Origin: Streptomyces collinus | GTDB lineage: Bacteria; Actinomycetota; Actinomycetes; Streptomycetales; Streptomycetaceae | Assembly: GCF_031348265.1 (NCBI RefSeq) | Contig: NZ_CP133771.1 | Span: 2,604,001 to 2,668,000, forward strand | Length of the DNA: 64,000 bases | Direction: 5' to 3' | Notes under the pieces: generated by a model | Databases searched by the model: none | What the model saw: only the letters and a program-made list of their open reading frames with translations | Told to the model about the DNA's origin: nothing | Made by a program: the position numbers and the translations under genes | Shown: piece after piece, positions 1 through 10,194 of the stretch | How the letters are laid out: the number at the start of each line of letters is the position of its first letter | Numbering within the stretch: position 1 is the stretch's first letter

Positions 1-783
1 CCCGCACAGCCCGCCCCGGAAGGCGCCGCCCACATCCAGGCCCTCTCCGTCACCCGCGCCCGCATCCAAGCCCTGCACGACATCACCCTCACCATCACCC
101 CCGGCGAGACCATCGCCCTCATGGGCCGCAACGGCGCCGGAAAGTCCACCCTCCTCAACGCCCTGGTCGGCCTCGTCAAGCCCACCTCGGGAACCGTCCG
201 GGTCGGCGAAGCCACCCCCCACCGCACCCCGCCGAAGGACCTCGTCCGCAAGGTCGGCCTGGTCCCCCAGGAGCCGCGCGACCTGCTCTACGCCGACACC
301 GTCGCCGCCGAGTGCGCGACGGCCGACCAGGACGCCGGCGCGGACCCGGGCACCTGCCGGGCCCTGGTCACCGAGCTGCTGCCCGGCGTCACCGACGACG
401 CCCACCCCCGGGACCTCTCCGAGGGGCAGCGGCTCGCGCTCGCCCTGGCCGTCGTGCTGACGGCCCGGCCCCCGCTGCTCCTGCTGGACGAGCCGACCCG
501 GGGCCTGGACTACGCGGCGAAGGCCCGGCTGGTGACGGTACTGCGCGCGCTGGCCGCCGAGGGGCACGCCATCGTCCTGGCCACGCACGACGTGGAGCTG
601 GCGGCGGAGATCGCCCACAGGGTGGTGCTGCTGGCGGAGGGCGAGGTGATCGCGGACGGCCCGACGGCCGAGGTCGTGGTCTCCTCGCCGTCCTTCGCCC
701 CGCAGGTCACCAAGATCCTGGCGCCCCAGCACTGGCTCACGGTCGCGCAGGTCCGCGAGGCCCTGCGCCCCGAGGCCGACTGA
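1..783 (+). CDS. ECF/ABC transporter ATP-binding protein, 5' end outside window
   Basis: The frame is open to the window edge, so the true start lies upstream; 260 residues are visible. They form an ABC ATPase: Walker A GRNGAGKST at visible residues 42-50, signature LSEGQR, Walker B LLLLDEPTRGLD and the H-loop ATHD. A Pro/Ala-rich stretch precedes the domain, which fits the second ATPase half of a fused EcfA-EcfA' protein, though the first half is not visible. The S-component gene starts one base inside its stop codon, so the two are translationally coupled. It should power uptake of a vitamin or metal by an energy-coupling-factor transporter at the inner face of the membrane. The substrate cannot be read from this part. 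Confidence 0.9.
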   Translation, partial: PAQPAPEGAAHIQALSVTRARIQALHDITLTITPGETIALMGRNGAGKSTLLNALVGLVKPTSGTVRVGEATPHRTPPKDLVRKVGLVPQEPRDLLYADTVAAECATADQDAGADPGTCRALVTELLPGVTDDAHPRDLSEGQRLALALAVVLTARPPLLLLDEPTRGLDYAAKARLVTVLRALAAEGHAIVLATHDVELAAEIAHRVVLLAEGEVIADGPTAEVVVSSPSFAPQVTKILAPQHWLTVAQVREALRPEAD

Positions 784-1619
784 TGGCCACCTCGCCCACG
801 GACCGGCGCCAGGCCCGGGCCGTCCGCCTCGGCCCCCGCTCCCTCACCGCCCTGGCCCTGGTCAGCGCGGTGGGCGTCGCCGGCTTCGGCTGGCCTTTCC
901 TCGCCCCGCCCGGCTCGCGGATCGGCGCGCACGCGCAGGACGCGCCCTGGCTCTTCGCGGGCCTGCTGGTGCTGCTGGTGGCGGTCGTGGCCGCGGCGAT
1001 CTCGGAGTCCGGTCTCGGCCCGAAGGCGGTCGCGATGCTCGGCGTGCTGGCGGCCACGGGGGCGGCCCTGCGGCCGATCGGCGCCGGTACCGCCGGGATC
1101 GAGCCGATGTTCTTCCTGATGGTGCTGAGCGGCCGGGTGCTCGGCCCGGGCTTCGGGTTCGTCCTCGGCTCGGTGACCATGTTCGCGTCCGCGCTGCTCA
1201 CGGGCGGGGTTGGGCCGTGGCTGCCGTTCCAGATGCTGGCGATGGGCTGGTTCGCGATGGGCGCGGGCCTGCTGCCGGGCCCGGACCGGCTGCGCGGCCG
1301 GACCGAACTCGCGATGCTGGCCGGCTACGGCTTCCTCGCCGCGTTCGCCTACGGCACGGTGATGAACATGGCGGGCTGGCCCTTCATGAGCGCCCTCGCC
1401 TCGAACGTGGCCTTCGATCCGCACGCGCCGCTCGCCGCGAACCTGGCCCGTTTCGTCGCGTACTGCGTCGCCACGTCGCTCGGCTGGGACCTGGGGCGGG
1501 CCCTCGTCACGGTCGTCCTGACGCTCGTCCTCGGCCCGGCGGTCCTCAGGGCGCTGCGCCGGGCGACGCGCCGGGCGGCCTTCGAGACGCCGGTCACGTT
1601 CGAGCCGCCCCGGCAGTGA
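783..1619 (+). CDS. ECF transporter S component (substrate-specific membrane subunit)
   Basis: A 278-residue integral membrane protein with about six hydrophobic segments, including residues 20-40, 52-72 and a run from about 75 to 200. The small-residue-rich helices and the segment FFLMVLSGRVLGPGFGFVLG are typical of S components in ECF importers, where this subunit captures the substrate and docks on the T-subunit/ATPase module. Its ATG overlaps the TGA of the ATPase gene (TGATG), so the two should be co-translated. A strong hairpin 150 bases downstream ends the operon. The vitamin or metal carried is not identifiable by eye. Confidence 0.8.
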   Translation: MATSPTDRRQARAVRLGPRSLTALALVSAVGVAGFGWPFLAPPGSRIGAHAQDAPWLFAGLLVLLVAVVAAAISESGLGPKAVAMLGVLAATGAALRPIGAGTAGIEPMFFLMVLSGRVLGPGFGFVLGSVTMFASALLTGGVGPWLPFQMLAMGWFAMGAGLLPGPDRLRGRTELAMLAGYGFLAAFAYGTVMNMAGWPFMSALASNVAFDPHAPLAANLARFVAYCVATSLGWDLGRALVTVVLTLVLGPAVLRALRRATRRAAFETPVTFEPPRQ

Positions 1620-1766
1620 GGCCTCCCACATGACCCACGTCACGTACGAAGCGCGTTCGTAGGAACACGCTCCCGGTCAGAGGCCCGGTGCCGCGCCGGA
1701 CGTGCTGCCCTGCCTAGTACGAGAGGGCTTTGCCGGCACGGGCGGGCCCTGTTTCCCTGGACGACC

Positions 1767-1801
1767 AGGCGACGGCCCCCTGATCCCCGGGGCCGTCGCC
1801 T
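1767..1801. terminator. Perfect 13-bp stem-loop between convergent genes
   Basis: AGGCGACGGCCCC at 1767-1779 pairs perfectly with 1789-1801 around a 9-base loop. It lies between the ECF S-component gene (+) and the P450 gene (-), which converge, so it can end transcription from both sides. No U-tract follows, as is usual for Streptomyces terminators. Confidence 0.8.
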
Positions 1802-1823
1802 GTGCCATGTCCGGACCGGTGGT

Positions 1824-3059
1824 TCAGCCCGTGCTCACCGGCAGCTCCTTCACTCCGTTGATCCACGCCGACCGCAGCCGCCGCGGGTCCCCGACCAGCC
1901 TCAGCCCGGGCATGGCGTCGGCGATCGCGTTGAAGATGAGGTTGATCTCCAGCACCGCGAGGGACTTGCCCAGGCAGTAGTGCGGTCCGCCGCCGCCGAA
2001 ACCGAGGTGCGGGTTGGGGTCGCGGGTGACGTCGAAGGTGTCGGGGTCGTCGAAGACCTCGGGGTCGTGGTTGGCCGAGGCGTAGAACAGGCCCAGCCGG
2101 TCGCCCTTGCGGATGCGTTTGCCGCCGAGTTCGGTGTCCTGGGTGGCCGTGCGCTGGAAGGCGGCGACCGGGGTCGCCCAGCGCACGATCTCCTCCGCCG
2201 TCGTCTCCGGCCGGTCGCTCTTGTACAGCTCCCACTGTTCCGGGTGGGTGAGGAAGGCGTGCATGCCGTGGGTGATGGCGTTGCGGGTGGTCTCGTTGCC
2301 CGCGACGGCCAGCATCAGCACGAAGAAGCCGAACTCGTCGGAGCTGAGGTTGCCCTCGTCCTCCGCCGCGACGAGCTGCGTGACGATGTCGTGGGCCGGG
2401 CACTGCTTGCGGTCGGCGGCCATGTTCATCGCGTAGGCGATGATCTCCGTGGCCGACTCGGCGCCGACCTCCTCGGTGATGGCGTACTCGGGATCGTCGT
2501 ACGCGATCATCTTGTTGGACCAGTCGAAGATCTTGTCCCGGTCCTCCTGGGGCACGCCCATCAGCTCGGCGATCGCCTGGAGGGGCAGTTCGCAGGCGAC
2601 CTGGGTGACGAAGTCGAACGGCCCGGTGTGCGCGCGGGCGGACGCGACGATGGAGTGGGCCCGCGCCCGCAGCCGGTCCTCCAGCGCCCGGATCGCCCGG
2701 GGCGTGAACCCGCGCTGCACGATCTGCCGGACCCGGGTGTGCTCGGGCGGGTCCATGTTCAGCAGGATCAGCCGCTGTGCGTCGATGGAGTCGCGCTCGA
2801 TGTGCTCGTTGAAGCGGATGATCGCCGTGTTGAGGGACGACGAGAACAACTCGGGGTGCGTGGACACGTACTTGACGTCGGCGTGCCGGGTGACGGCCCA
2901 GTAGCCCTCGTCCTGGAAGCCGGCGAGTCCGGCCCGCTGCGGCACCCAGCAGACCGGTTCGGCCCGGCGCAGCTCGGCGAACTCCGGCAGGGGTACGCGG
3001 TGGTGCAGCAGGTCGGGGTCGGTGAAGTCGAACCCGTCGGGCAGCGCGGGACAGGGCAT
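1824..3059 (-). CDS. Cytochrome P450, CYP125-like (steroid C26/27-hydroxylase type)
   Basis: A 411-residue P450. The heme loop FGGGGPHYCLG gives axial Cys362, the I-helix has AVAGNETTRN and the K-helix has EEIVR. Long stretches agree with remembered Mycobacterium CYP125A1: NMDPPEHTRVRQIVQRGFTPRA, CELPLQAIAELMGVPQEDR, DEFGFFVLMLAVAGNETTRN and EIVRWATPVAAFQRTA. CYP125 enzymes oxidise the terminal carbon of the cholesterol side chain, using ferredoxin for electrons. GGGAG lies 7 bases before the ATG. The gene is divergent from a FadA5-like thiolase, the next kind of enzyme needed to shorten such a side chain, and both share a palindromic operator candidate. The true substrate in this host is inferred, not shown. 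Confidence 0.88.
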   Translation of the reverse strand: MPCPALPDGFDFTDPDLLHHRVPLPEFAELRRAEPVCWVPQRAGLAGFQDEGYWAVTRHADVKYVSTHPELFSSSLNTAIIRFNEHIERDSIDAQRLILLNMDPPEHTRVRQIVQRGFTPRAIRALEDRLRARAHSIVASARAHTGPFDFVTQVACELPLQAIAELMGVPQEDRDKIFDWSNKMIAYDDPEYAITEEVGAESATEIIAYAMNMAADRKQCPAHDIVTQLVAAEDEGNLSSDEFGFFVLMLAVAGNETTRNAITHGMHAFLTHPEQWELYKSDRPETTAEEIVRWATPVAAFQRTATQDTELGGKRIRKGDRLGLFYASANHDPEVFDDPDTFDVTRDPNPHLGFGGGGPHYCLGKSLAVLEINLIFNAIADAMPGLRLVGDPRRLRSAWINGVKELPVSTG

Positions 3060-3225
3060 GGGCGGCTCCCACCACTCGTACCGGCTCTGAGGTCTGACGG
3101 TCCATCAGCTGTGCGGAGTTGCGGTGACGGTAGTAACGGGTTCTACAAGTAGCAAGAGGCACGACCCCGCCAATTGCCCGCACGACTATTGCGGTCACCG
3201 AGCGGCCCTCAGCACACTGTGCACA

Positions 3226-3247
3226 GAACTAGAACGCGTACTAGTTC
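3226..3247. promoter_or_regulatory. 22-bp palindrome, KstR-like operator candidate
   Basis: Left half GAACTAGAACG (3226-3236) and right half CGTACTAGTTC (3237-3247) are reverse complements except for one base pair. The core TAGAACGCGTACTA fits the KstR pattern TNNAACNNGTTNNA with one mismatch (GTA for GTT). It lies in the shared upstream region of the P450 and thiolase genes, 31 bases before the thiolase ATG, so a TetR-type repressor sensing a steroid-CoA is plausible. No regulator gene is adjacent. Confidence 0.7.
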
Positions 3248-3253
3248 CGCTGA

Positions 3254-4709
<1,456 letters not shown>

Positions 4710-5610
4710 AGCGTTCCTCCATCAGTCGCCGGATCAACTCCGCCGAATCCCTGAGGGAGAGCGCGGCGGCCTGCAGATGATCGTAACGGAGCGAGCAGTC
4801 CTTGACAGTGTCCGGATTCGCGGCCGGATGCCCGCTGCCGTAGCCCTCTGTGTAGACGATGGCTGCGTCGCTCGCGAACCGAAAGAGGGTGAACGAGCCT
4901 TGCATTCCTGCATGCGCACCGGCAGAGAACGGCAAGACCTGGATGTTGACCGCGGGGATGCGCTCGAAGGCCAACAGATGAGCCAGTTGCCCCCGCATGG
5001 TCTCCCGACCACCCACCTCCTGGTACAGGACGGATTCGCTGATGACCATCCAGATGACCGCGGCCTGCCCCTTCTCAAGGATGCGCTGTCGTGCCAATCG
5101 GACGGCGGTGCGGTCTTCCAGGTCGGTGTCGTCCAGCACCCCGAGCACGGCACGTGCGTACTGGGGGGTCTGAAGAAGTCCGTGGATGGCATGAGTCTGG
5201 AAGGTGCTGATCTCCGTCGCCCGCCCCTCCAGCTCTGCCACCTGCTGGAACCACGCCGGAAGCCGACTGCGCAGCACCAGCTCAACCAGCCGGGAGAACA
5301 TACCGTCCGTTCCCAACGCCGCATCCGCCCGTTCGCTGAACTCCGGCGTCGGAAGCTTCCGAGCCGTCTCGATCTGGCCCACCAAGGAGCCCGTGTAGTT
5401 GAGGATGTCCCCCAACTGCCGCTGCGTCAGCCCGGCGGCCTCCCTGTGCCGCCGCAGCTCGAAACCGTAGTAGTCGAGCGGCGACGCACCCGGGTCAAGG
5501 GCGTTGATGTGGGTCACGGCAGAAGCCCCTCTCACGCAACTCGGCCCACAAAGGAACCGGTTGTATCCGTTCTGTAGCCGAGCGTAGTCACCGCACGTCA
5601 GCCTCGTCCC

Positions 5611-5877
5611 GTGAACGAATACATTCCCGCCCAGTACGCGATGCGCCTCACCGTCGGTGAACACGCCCCCCGGCACATCCGCCGTATCGTCCGCTCCTTC
5701 CTCGCAGAGTGGCGCATGCCCGAGCTGTCGGACGCCGTCGAGCTGGGCGTGACCGAGCTGCTCGCCAACGTCGTGCGGCACGTCCCGGACCGCCGCTGCG
5801 CGCTGCTGTTGCTGCGGCAGCCGGCCGGTGTGAGGGTGGAGTGGTTCGAATGCGTTGCCGAGTCCGTCCTGACGTAG
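5611..5877 (+). pseudogene. Truncated SpoIIAB/RsbW-like ATP-binding regulatory protein
   Basis: The 88-residue frame starts like Streptomyces HATPase_c_2 anti-sigma proteins: TVGEHAPRHIRRIVRSFLAEW, then the N-box ELGVTELLANVVRHV. It continues through RRCALLLLRQPAGVRVEW and then loses the family. The G1/G2 boxes (DxGxG, GRGL) needed to bind ATP are absent, and the frame ends in FECVAESVLT at a TAG. Family members usually run 130-150 residues. Forty bases later the caspase-WD40 gene starts. I read this as a gene cut by the insertion or rearrangement that brought in that block. The start is uncertain: GTG 5611 or ATG 5641, neither with a clear ribosome site. Confidence 0.75.
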
Positions 5878-5916
5878 GGCCCGACTGCCGTACTGTGCCG
5901 CTCTGAGGAGGGGGAC

Positions 5917-8900
5917 ATGGGCCAGGGCGAAGCGGTGGTGATCGGCGTCAGCACGTTCCGGTCGCCCGTGCCGGACGGCGAAGAGGTACCGCTGGGGTCA
6001 CCGACGTGGGAACCCCTGGTCTTCGTGCCGGAGGTGCTCGCCCGGGTCCGCCGGGCCGTCGGGCGGCTCGGGTACCGGGTGACCGACCGGCTGGACCCCG
6101 TACGCAGCGAGCTGAGAGACCTGTTGTGCGACTCGGAGAACCGCGGCGCGCAGGAGGCGCACCGCATCGTCCACGTGGTCTCCCACGGAAGCGCGAACGG
6201 ACGACGCGCACGGCTGGACATGGTGCCAGCCGACGGGCGACTGGGCCGGGACACGGATGTCACCGGATGGATCTCCGACAGTCACGCCGAGCGTCGGCTG
6301 ACGCTGTTCCTGATCGATCTGTGCGGATCCGGCGTCGCCGCCCGGCTGCCGTCCTACGTCCACGAGGCGGGCGAGGAAGGCTTCGCCTGGGTCATCGCCG
6401 CCTCCGACAGCGAGGAGGAGGCGTACGACGGACGCTTCAGCACCGCGGTCGCCGAGGTCCTGGAAGAGCTGTCGCGCACCGGCCTGGGCACGGACGAGTC
6501 GCAGGAGTTCGTGGCCTTCTCCCTGGTCGCCCGCCACATCGGCATGCGGCTGGAGGCCGCCGACGGGCGGGTCCAGACGGTCCGGGCGACGCTGATGGAC
6601 CCCAGCGCACCGGAGCCCGTCCTGCCGTTCTTCCCCAATCCCGCGTACGCGGCTTTCGCCGAGGATCCCCAGCGCGCAGGCCGGTCCGCCCTCGACTCAA
6701 CGGTCCGGGACTTCCTCGAAGAGCTCGACCCGTTGGACGTACGGCACTTCACCGACCGGCCGGGACGACATTTCACCGGGCGCCGCACGCAACTGCGGGT
6801 ACTGGCTCCCTGGCTGGACGACCCGGCGGGATCACGTCTGTGCGTGGTGGTGGGCAGTCCCGGGACGGGAAAGTCGGCTCTGCTCGGTGCCTTGATGTGC
6901 GCCGCGCACCCGCAACTGACCGAGCAGGCGCGGCACATCCGCGAACGCCTCCCCGGCGCGTGCCGGCCCGCCGTGCACGAGACGATCGCCGCCGTCCAGG
7001 CCCGGCAGCGCGGTCTGGAGACCCTTCTGGACGTGCTGGCGAAGCAGCTGAGGCTGGTGGCTCCCGCCCGCGGCTGGACCGCGGAGGACTTCGTGTTCGC
7101 CGTACGGGCGTTGCACGATCCGCCCGTCATAGTGCTCGACGCATTGGACGAGGCCCTCGACCCGGCGGACATCACCGACCGCCTGCTCCTCCCCCTCACC
7201 TCCGAGCGCCGTTACGACGGCGGTGCCGTCTGCCGGCTGCTCGTCGGGATGCGGCCCTGGGAGCAGTTCGACGAGCTCAAGACGCTGGCCGCACGGGAAG
7301 GCCTCATGATCGACCTCGACCGGACCGACCCGGCGGAACTCGAGGACGACCTGGCCGCCTACCTGAACGACGCCCTCACCGGTGTGGACGGATACCGCAG
7401 TGGCCGGGCACGCAGCGTGCGCGAGCGACTGGCCGGATCCACTGCCGCGACCCTGGCCCGCACTCCTCAACGCGGGGAACGGTGGGGCGAGTTTCTGGTC
7501 GCCTCCGTCTTCACCAGCTATCTCGCCTCGACGCGTGCCGTCACCGACGTCGATGACGCCGCCCGCCTGGGTGCAGCGGCTCCGGTGACGCTGCCCGATG
7601 TCTTCGAACTGGATCTGACCTCGCGCGCCGCGCCCGAAGCCACCCGAGCGCTCCTGGCCGCCATCGCCCACAGCAAGGGCGGGGGCATCCCCACCGAACT
7701 GGCCTTTCCTCTGGCGCGTGCCTTCTGCCCCGATGGTCCGGCTTCCGGTCCCGGGGACGCCGACTTCTCCCGCGTCCTCGAGGAGTCCCTGTTCTACCTG
7801 CGCACCCACACCGACACCGACGGCACCACTCTGTACCGCCTGTTCCACCAGGGACTGACTGACCACCTCCGCTCCCACCCCTACCGCCGCCCCTCCTCCG
7901 GCCCCGGCAGTGTGCCCCCTCCCCGTGTTCCCGCCGCGGACCGCGTCCTCTCGGTCCTGCTCACGCCCCGTGCGGGAGCGGCGCACCTGGTCTGGGCCCA
8001 CGCCGCTCCCTACCTCCTGCGTCACGCGATCGAGCACGCGAGGGACGCGGGACAGGCCGACGCCCTGATCACCGACCCGGATTTCCTCGTGCACGCGGAT
8101 CCACGGTCGCTCGCGCCCGCCCTGCTGGCCGCACGAGCGGACAAGTCGTTCCTGGCGGCGGCCGTCTACAACGCTTCCTACCACCGCCATCGCACCGCCC
8201 ACTGGGAGGAACGCTGCCGACTCCTCGCCCTGGACGCAGCTCGTTACGGTGACACGGAGTTGCAGAGGCGCTTCACCCGGTCTCTGCCGGTGTCCGCCTG
8301 GCAACCGCGCTGGGCGGCGGGCAGCGCGCCCGACCCCGCCCTCGTCGACCTCCTCAACGCCCACTCCAGCTGGGTGACCGGTGTGGCGTGTACGACCGTC
8401 GACGATCGGCCCGTCGCCGTCACCACGGGCAGTGACTCTTCGGTGCAGTTATGGGATCTCGTGGACCGACAACCGATGTGTCCCCCGCTGGAAGGCCACA
8501 CCGCCGGGGTGAATTCCGTGGCGTGCACGGTCATCGGGGAGCGGCCCGTCGCGGTCACCGCCTCCTACGACCACACCCTGCGTGTCTGGGACCTGAGGAC
8601 CGGTCAGCCCATCGGTGAACCGCTGACCGGCCACAACGAAGATGTGCTGGCGGTGGCGTGCACCACGTACGAGGGCCGGCCCGCCGCCGTCTCGTGCTCG
8701 GGCGGCACGCTGCGGGTCTGGGATCTGACCACCGGTCAGTGCGTGGCCACGGTGCGGGGCCGGCATGCCAAGCAGATGACGACGGTGGCGTGTACGAACG
8801 ATCCACGGCGGCCACCATTCATGGTGACGCACGGGAACGACGGGACGGCGCACGTCTGGTTCCGGGGCCGGTTCCACCTGGGTGGGCTGAATGGCTCATC

Positions 8901-10194
8901 CGGTGGCGTGACCGCGATCGCCTGCGCCATCCTCGACGACGATCCGGTCGCAGTGGTCGGCAGCGACGACGGGACTGTGCGCGTCTGGGACCTGTACGGC
9001 CGCTACCCCCTCTGGGAACTGGCGGGGGAGGGCGCGCGGGTCTCCCAGGTCGTGTGCACCACCCTGCGAGGCCAGCCGGTCACTGCGGTCGCCGACAACG
9101 GTGGAATAGTGCGCCTGTGGAACCTGGTCACCCGTCAGCTCGTGGGGCGGCTCACCGGTGTCTCCTGCGTCTCCGTCGCGAGCACCCTGATCGACGATCT
9201 GCCCATCGTGGTCACGGGCGCCAGGGACGGGGTGGTGCAGCTCTGGGACCCGACCCCCCGCACAGCCGTCGGCGACCCGAGGGACGGGCACACGCGCGGA
9301 GTGACGGCGGTCGAGGTCACGGAGGTCGAGGGCCGACCCGTCGCCGTGACCGGGAGCAACGACCGTACGGTCCGTGTCTGGGACCTGGCCACGGGAGAGC
9401 CGGTGGGTGAACCCCTGCGCGCCCACACGGACTGGGTGGACGGGGTGACGTGCACGACCATCGGCGGCCGCCCGGCCGCCCTGTCCGCGGGTTTCGACGG
9501 GACGGTGCGGATCTGGGACCTCGCGACCGGAAGGCCGGTCGGGGAACCGCTGACCGGGCACTCGGGCGGCGTCAAGGCGGTCGCCACGGCGGATGCGGGG
9601 GGCCGTCCCGTCGTGGTGACGGGCGGCGACGACCGGACGGTGCGCATCTGGGACCTCGCGACCGGCAGACAGATCGGCGCACCGCTGACCGGGCACACCG
9701 CCGGTGTGCGGTCGGTCGCGTGCGCAGTGGTCGAAGGCCGGTCCGTCGTGGTCAGCGGGAGCTACGACGGAACGGTGCGCATCTGGGACCTCCTGACGGG
9801 ACGTCCGACAACGGCGCCCCTGGTCGGCCACAGGGGTGGTGTGCGGTCGGTCGCGTGCACGGTGATCGATGGCTGGCCCGTCGTGGTCAGCGGCAGCTAC
9901 GACGGAACAGTACGCATCTGGGACCTTCTGACCGGAGGGCCCTCCGGTCAGTCCCTGGTGGGCTACAAGGGAAGCGTGCAGTCGGTCGCGTGCGCGGTCG
10001 TCGAGGACCGGCCCGTCGTGGTCAGCGGCAGCTACGACGGGACCGTGCGGCTCTGGGACGTCCGGACCGGGCAGTGCGAGATCCTCACCATGCCGCGCCC
10101 AGTCTCGTCGGTGGCGCTGGGTCAGGACGGCGCCCTGGTGATCGGGACGGGCAGCGGGGTCGTGGTGATGGAACGGAAGACCGGGAGGGTCTGA
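5917..10194 (+). CDS. Caspase-like protease / STAND NTPase / WD40 fusion protein
   Basis: A 1425-residue protein. Residues 1-250 look like a caspase (peptidase C14) domain: opening strand AVVIGVSTFR, HVVSHG with His90, and LFLIDLCGSG with Cys136 form the expected His-Cys dyad. An NTPase follows: FTGRRTQL lead-in, P-loop GSPGTGKS (313-320) and Walker B VIVLDALDE (404-412). A helical linker then leads at residue 816 to 13 complete WD40 repeats plus a partial one, enough for two seven-bladed propellers. Repeats 11-13 are nearly identical in DNA. Codon 845 is TTA, so translation needs the bldA tRNA. GAGGAGGGGGAC precedes the ATG. The architecture matches signal-gated NTPase effectors that start protease-driven cell death or defence. 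The trigger and the protease target are unknown. Confidence 0.9.
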   Translation: MGQGEAVVIGVSTFRSPVPDGEEVPLGSPTWEPLVFVPEVLARVRRAVGRLGYRVTDRLDPVRSELRDLLCDSENRGAQEAHRIVHVVSHGSANGRRARLDMVPADGRLGRDTDVTGWISDSHAERRLTLFLIDLCGSGVAARLPSYVHEAGEEGFAWVIAASDSEEEAYDGRFSTAVAEVLEELSRTGLGTDESQEFVAFSLVARHIGMRLEAADGRVQTVRATLMDPSAPEPVLPFFPNPAYAAFAEDPQRAGRSALDSTVRDFLEELDPLDVRHFTDRPGRHFTGRRTQLRVLAPWLDDPAGSRLCVVVGSPGTGKSALLGALMCAAHPQLTEQARHIRERLPGACRPAVHETIAAVQARQRGLETLLDVLAKQLRLVAPARGWTAEDFVFAVRALHDPPVIVLDALDEALDPADITDRLLLPLTSERRYDGGAVCRLLVGMRPWEQFDELKTLAAREGLMIDLDRTDPAELEDDLAAYLNDALTGVDGYRSGRARSVRERLAGSTAATLARTPQRGERWGEFLVASVFTSYLASTRAVTDVDDAARLGAAAPVTLPDVFELDLTSRAAPEATRALLAAIAHSKGGGIPTELAFPLARAFCPDGPASGPGDADFSRVLEESLFYLRTHTDTDGTTLYRLFHQGLTDHLRSHPYRRPSSGPGSVPPPRVPAADRVLSVLLTPRAGAAHLVWAHAAPYLLRHAIEHARDAGQADALITDPDFLVHADPRSLAPALLAARADKSFLAAAVYNASYHRHRTAHWEERCRLLALDAARYGDTELQRRFTRSLPVSAWQPRWAAGSAPDPALVDLLNAHSSWVTGVACTTVDDRPVAVTTGSDSSVQLWDLVDRQPMCPPLEGHTAGVNSVACTVIGERPVAVTASYDHTLRVWDLRTGQPIGEPLTGHNEDVLAVACTTYEGRPAAVSCSGGTLRVWDLTTGQCVATVRGRHAKQMTTVACTNDPRRPPFMVTHGNDGTAHVWFRGRFHLGGLNGSSGGVTAIACAILDDDPVAVVGSDDGTVRVWDLYGRYPLWELAGEGARVSQVVCTTLRGQPVTAVADNGGIVRLWNLVTRQLVGRLTGVSCVSVASTLIDDLPIVVTGARDGVVQLWDPTPRTAVGDPRDGHTRGVTAVEVTEVEGRPVAVTGSNDRTVRVWDLATGEPVGEPLRAHTDWVDGVTCTTIGGRPAALSAGFDGTVRIWDLATGRPVGEPLTGHSGGVKAVATADAGGRPVVVTGGDDRTVRIWDLATGRQIGAPLTGHTAGVRSVACAVVEGRSVVVSGSYDGTVRIWDLLTGRPTTAPLVGHRGGVRSVACTVIDGWPVVVSGSYDGTVRIWDLLTGGPSGQSLVGYKGSVQSVACAVVEDRPVVVSGSYDGTVRLWDVRTGQCEILTMPRPVSSVALGQDGALVIGTGSGVVVMERKTGRV

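Noticed and set aside
1702..1980. 92-codon plus-strand frame over the P450 3' end
   Set aside because: Antisense to the P450 and includes the terminator hairpin.
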